Shown one piece after another: positions 58,923-61,900 of a stretch of DNA of 64,000 nt. Position 1 is the first letter of the stretch, and every line of letters starts with the position of its first letter. This DNA is from Ctena decussata (taxonomy: Eukaryota > Mollusca > Bivalvia > Lucinida > Lucinidae). The notes beneath the pieces were generated by a model, which was given only the letters and a program-made list of their open reading frames with translations, was not told the DNA's origin and searched no databases. Position numbers and translations under genes: made by a program. Location: assembly GCA_963989385.1 (NCBI GenBank), contig OZ022508.1, positions 29,038,166-29,102,165 of the forward strand, in the 5' to 3' direction.

Positions 58923-61900
58923 AGCAGCATGATTACATATTTCTTTTTTCTGGTCATTGTGTACACAAATTGATATTCAGATGGAAAATGTTGTCTAGGT
59001 TCTGGTTTTGCTGCAGTCACGAAATTTGATTATCTCGAAATTTGTGAGTATAATATGCACCAGTTACTTTGCACAGTCAATACACGTATGGTTACTGTTA
59101 AACTTTGGTATTGCAGATGCAAATATAATAATTGCTTGACAATCTAGAAGAAAAAACTTGTTCGATAACTGCATATTTGACCCTGGTGGACTCTACAGGG
59201 TGTCAAAAAACGTGGACCTTTTTGAAATTGCTGTAACACCTTAATTTACGAAGGAAACTTTTCAAAATTTTATATGGTTGTAGCAAATTGACACTAGTAA
59301 AGATTATTTATAAAATAGTACTTTAACAGAAAGTTACGTAATGATGTATAAATGATGTCATTTTTTTGTCATCTGCATTGTTGGAAACATAAAATGGCAT
59401 CAAGTTAAAAAAGAAATAGTTTCAGGGCAATCCGAGGTCTGTGTTGTGATGCAACAAGAATTTAAAAAATATCAACTAATGGCAAAAAGTCTGAGAAAAA
59501 AATCTCTGATGAAATTGGCTGTAATGATATGAGCTGAACCGGATGGTGAAATAGGCTGTTCTTAGTTAAACCGGAGAGTTTAGCAAGAAAAGGGAAGCGG
59601 CAGGCCAACAAAGGTATCTTCAAAGATCATGTAAGGACTGGAAATGGCAAAGCACTGAAAAGCATTTTGTTTCCTCAAGTGTCCTACTTATTTTCTGTAT
59701 AGCTGAACAAGTTGTAAAGATGTACTTTGACAACGTTTTCATACTGAATTGGGAGATAATGTCCTGATGACCTGCAACTTTTCCTTCAAAGCACTCCATT
59801 TGACATTTGACTACGAGCGACCGTTTCATTACCAATTTATTTCAATTGTTCCCAATATCCGTTAGCTGAGATAAGGTTAAAGGAAAACACTCACTTAAAT
59901 ATGAAAAGACTTGCGTCTACAGTGGTTCGAAACATTTAGTTAGCTGTTTGGTCCGCATCCTTCTTTTCGTAGAATGTAAGCTTTGGAACACTATAAATTT
60001 TAGTTTATTTCGCTGAATGCCAGTATGCAGTTTCAGAAGTACAGAAAAAATGGAGATGACGCCATAAGTTAAAACTTAAAACATTATGATGTCACTTCCT
60101 GTAGGCAGCGCCGCCTGGTATTAAAACATCATTAATGCAAAGAAATGTCAAATTGCTACAATCACAAAAACTTTTGAAGAGTTTCCTTGATAAACAAAGG
60201 AGTTACAGCAATTTCAAAAAAGATCCACGTTTTTCTGAGACACTATGTAGTATTCTTTAAAATAGGACTAGTCCATTGATCATTTTGTGGGGGGGGGAGG
60301 GGGAGGTTAGTAGGAGGAGGGGGCTGATCCATTCAAGTTTAAACCAGCTGTACATTTGAAAATAATAATTATAGCCTTTGATCAGATACCGCGTTCATAT
60401 ATATCATTAATACCTGTGCAAATTCCATCGTCTTGGAGCTGAAATCCTTCTCGACAGGCACATGCAAATGAGCCTACGTCGTTAGAACATACTTTATTAA
60501 TGTCGCCACAAATATTGCCTACTGAACATTCATCGATGTCAAGGTCACAGGTCGGTCCTGTCCATCCTGCCTCACAAGTACAGCCATGGACCCTGTCACA
60601 TCTGGTTGCCCCTCGACCGCATTGGCAAATATTACCACAGTTGTCTCCCCACCCGGTCGCATCGCATTCTGATATGAAAAATATAATTAAAAGTTTATGG
60701 TTCATGTTTACACATTTGAACCATCGGCTATACTTGCTATGAGCCGTTGTCCGCGTTTCGACCTAGTCTTTTTATCTTGATTTATATGTTTTCTGTGCTG
60801 ATATGCTGAATAACCCATTAATGCCTAGCGTCCCATAAATAGGACATAGACAAACAGCGCAGACCCAGATCAGATGCCGCAAATTGCGGCGTCTGATCAG
60901 GGTCTACGCTTTTTGCATAATACTACTGGAAATTTCACCTTAAAATAAGAACAATACTGATAAAAATTAAAACTAGAAATTGTGTTTATGAAACACTATG
61001 CCCCCAACCTTATGTTTGCCTCTAAAGAGGGTTATCCCCATATCTTTAAGTCAGAAAGGGGTTTTAATCGTGTCATCTACATCTTAGCCTGTAACTGTAT
61101 GCTAAATATAAGGAGGATAGCTTTGTTTTTTTTTTTCTGAATTTTTGTTCATAAAGTAATTTATATAGCTTCTTCATATTCAAAATGCCAATGTCCAATA
61201 GGTGGAAAAATCGTATCAAAAATTTATGGAATAGGCTCAGAAGTTGATCAGGCCACACTTTGGACCAAAACTGCATGCAAACTATAAGGATCCTAGCTTA
61301 TGTGGTTCTTCAGATATTTTGTTCACAAGCTTGTTCCTATACAAAATGCCTATGTCCGAAAAAGGGCATAACTCAGTCAAAAATTCACTAATGTTTTTCA
61401 AAAAAATAATCAGATCATCTACACCTCGGGCAATGTCTTCCTGCAAAAAATCATGATCCTTGCTTCATGGATTCTCAAGATATTTTGGTCACAAGGTTCC
61501 ATAGACTTACAATGCACTAAGTCACACTTTTTTCTCAAAAGTTAATCAGGCCATCAACACGTTAGGCAATGCCATCCTGCGAAAAAAACATGATCCTATC
61601 ATCAGGGGATCTTGAGATATTTTGGTCACAGGGTTCCATAGGCTTACAATGCTGCACTAAGTCGAAAAAGGGGCATAACGCGGTAAAAAGTTCACGAATT
61701 TTTCTCGAAACCTGATCAGGTCATCTACACCTTAGGCAATGTCATCCTACAAAAAATCATAATCCTAGCATTAGGGGTTCTTGAGATATTTTGGTCACAA
61801 GGTTCCATAGGCTTACAATGCACTAATTCGAAAAAAGGGCATAACTCGGTAAAAAAATCACAATATTGTTCTCAAAAGTTGATCAGATCATTTACACTTC

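Noticed and set aside
58841..59029. Arg-Glu repeat peptide (and its like at 19,351-19,635)
   Set aside because: It is translation of the (GA)n microsatellites.
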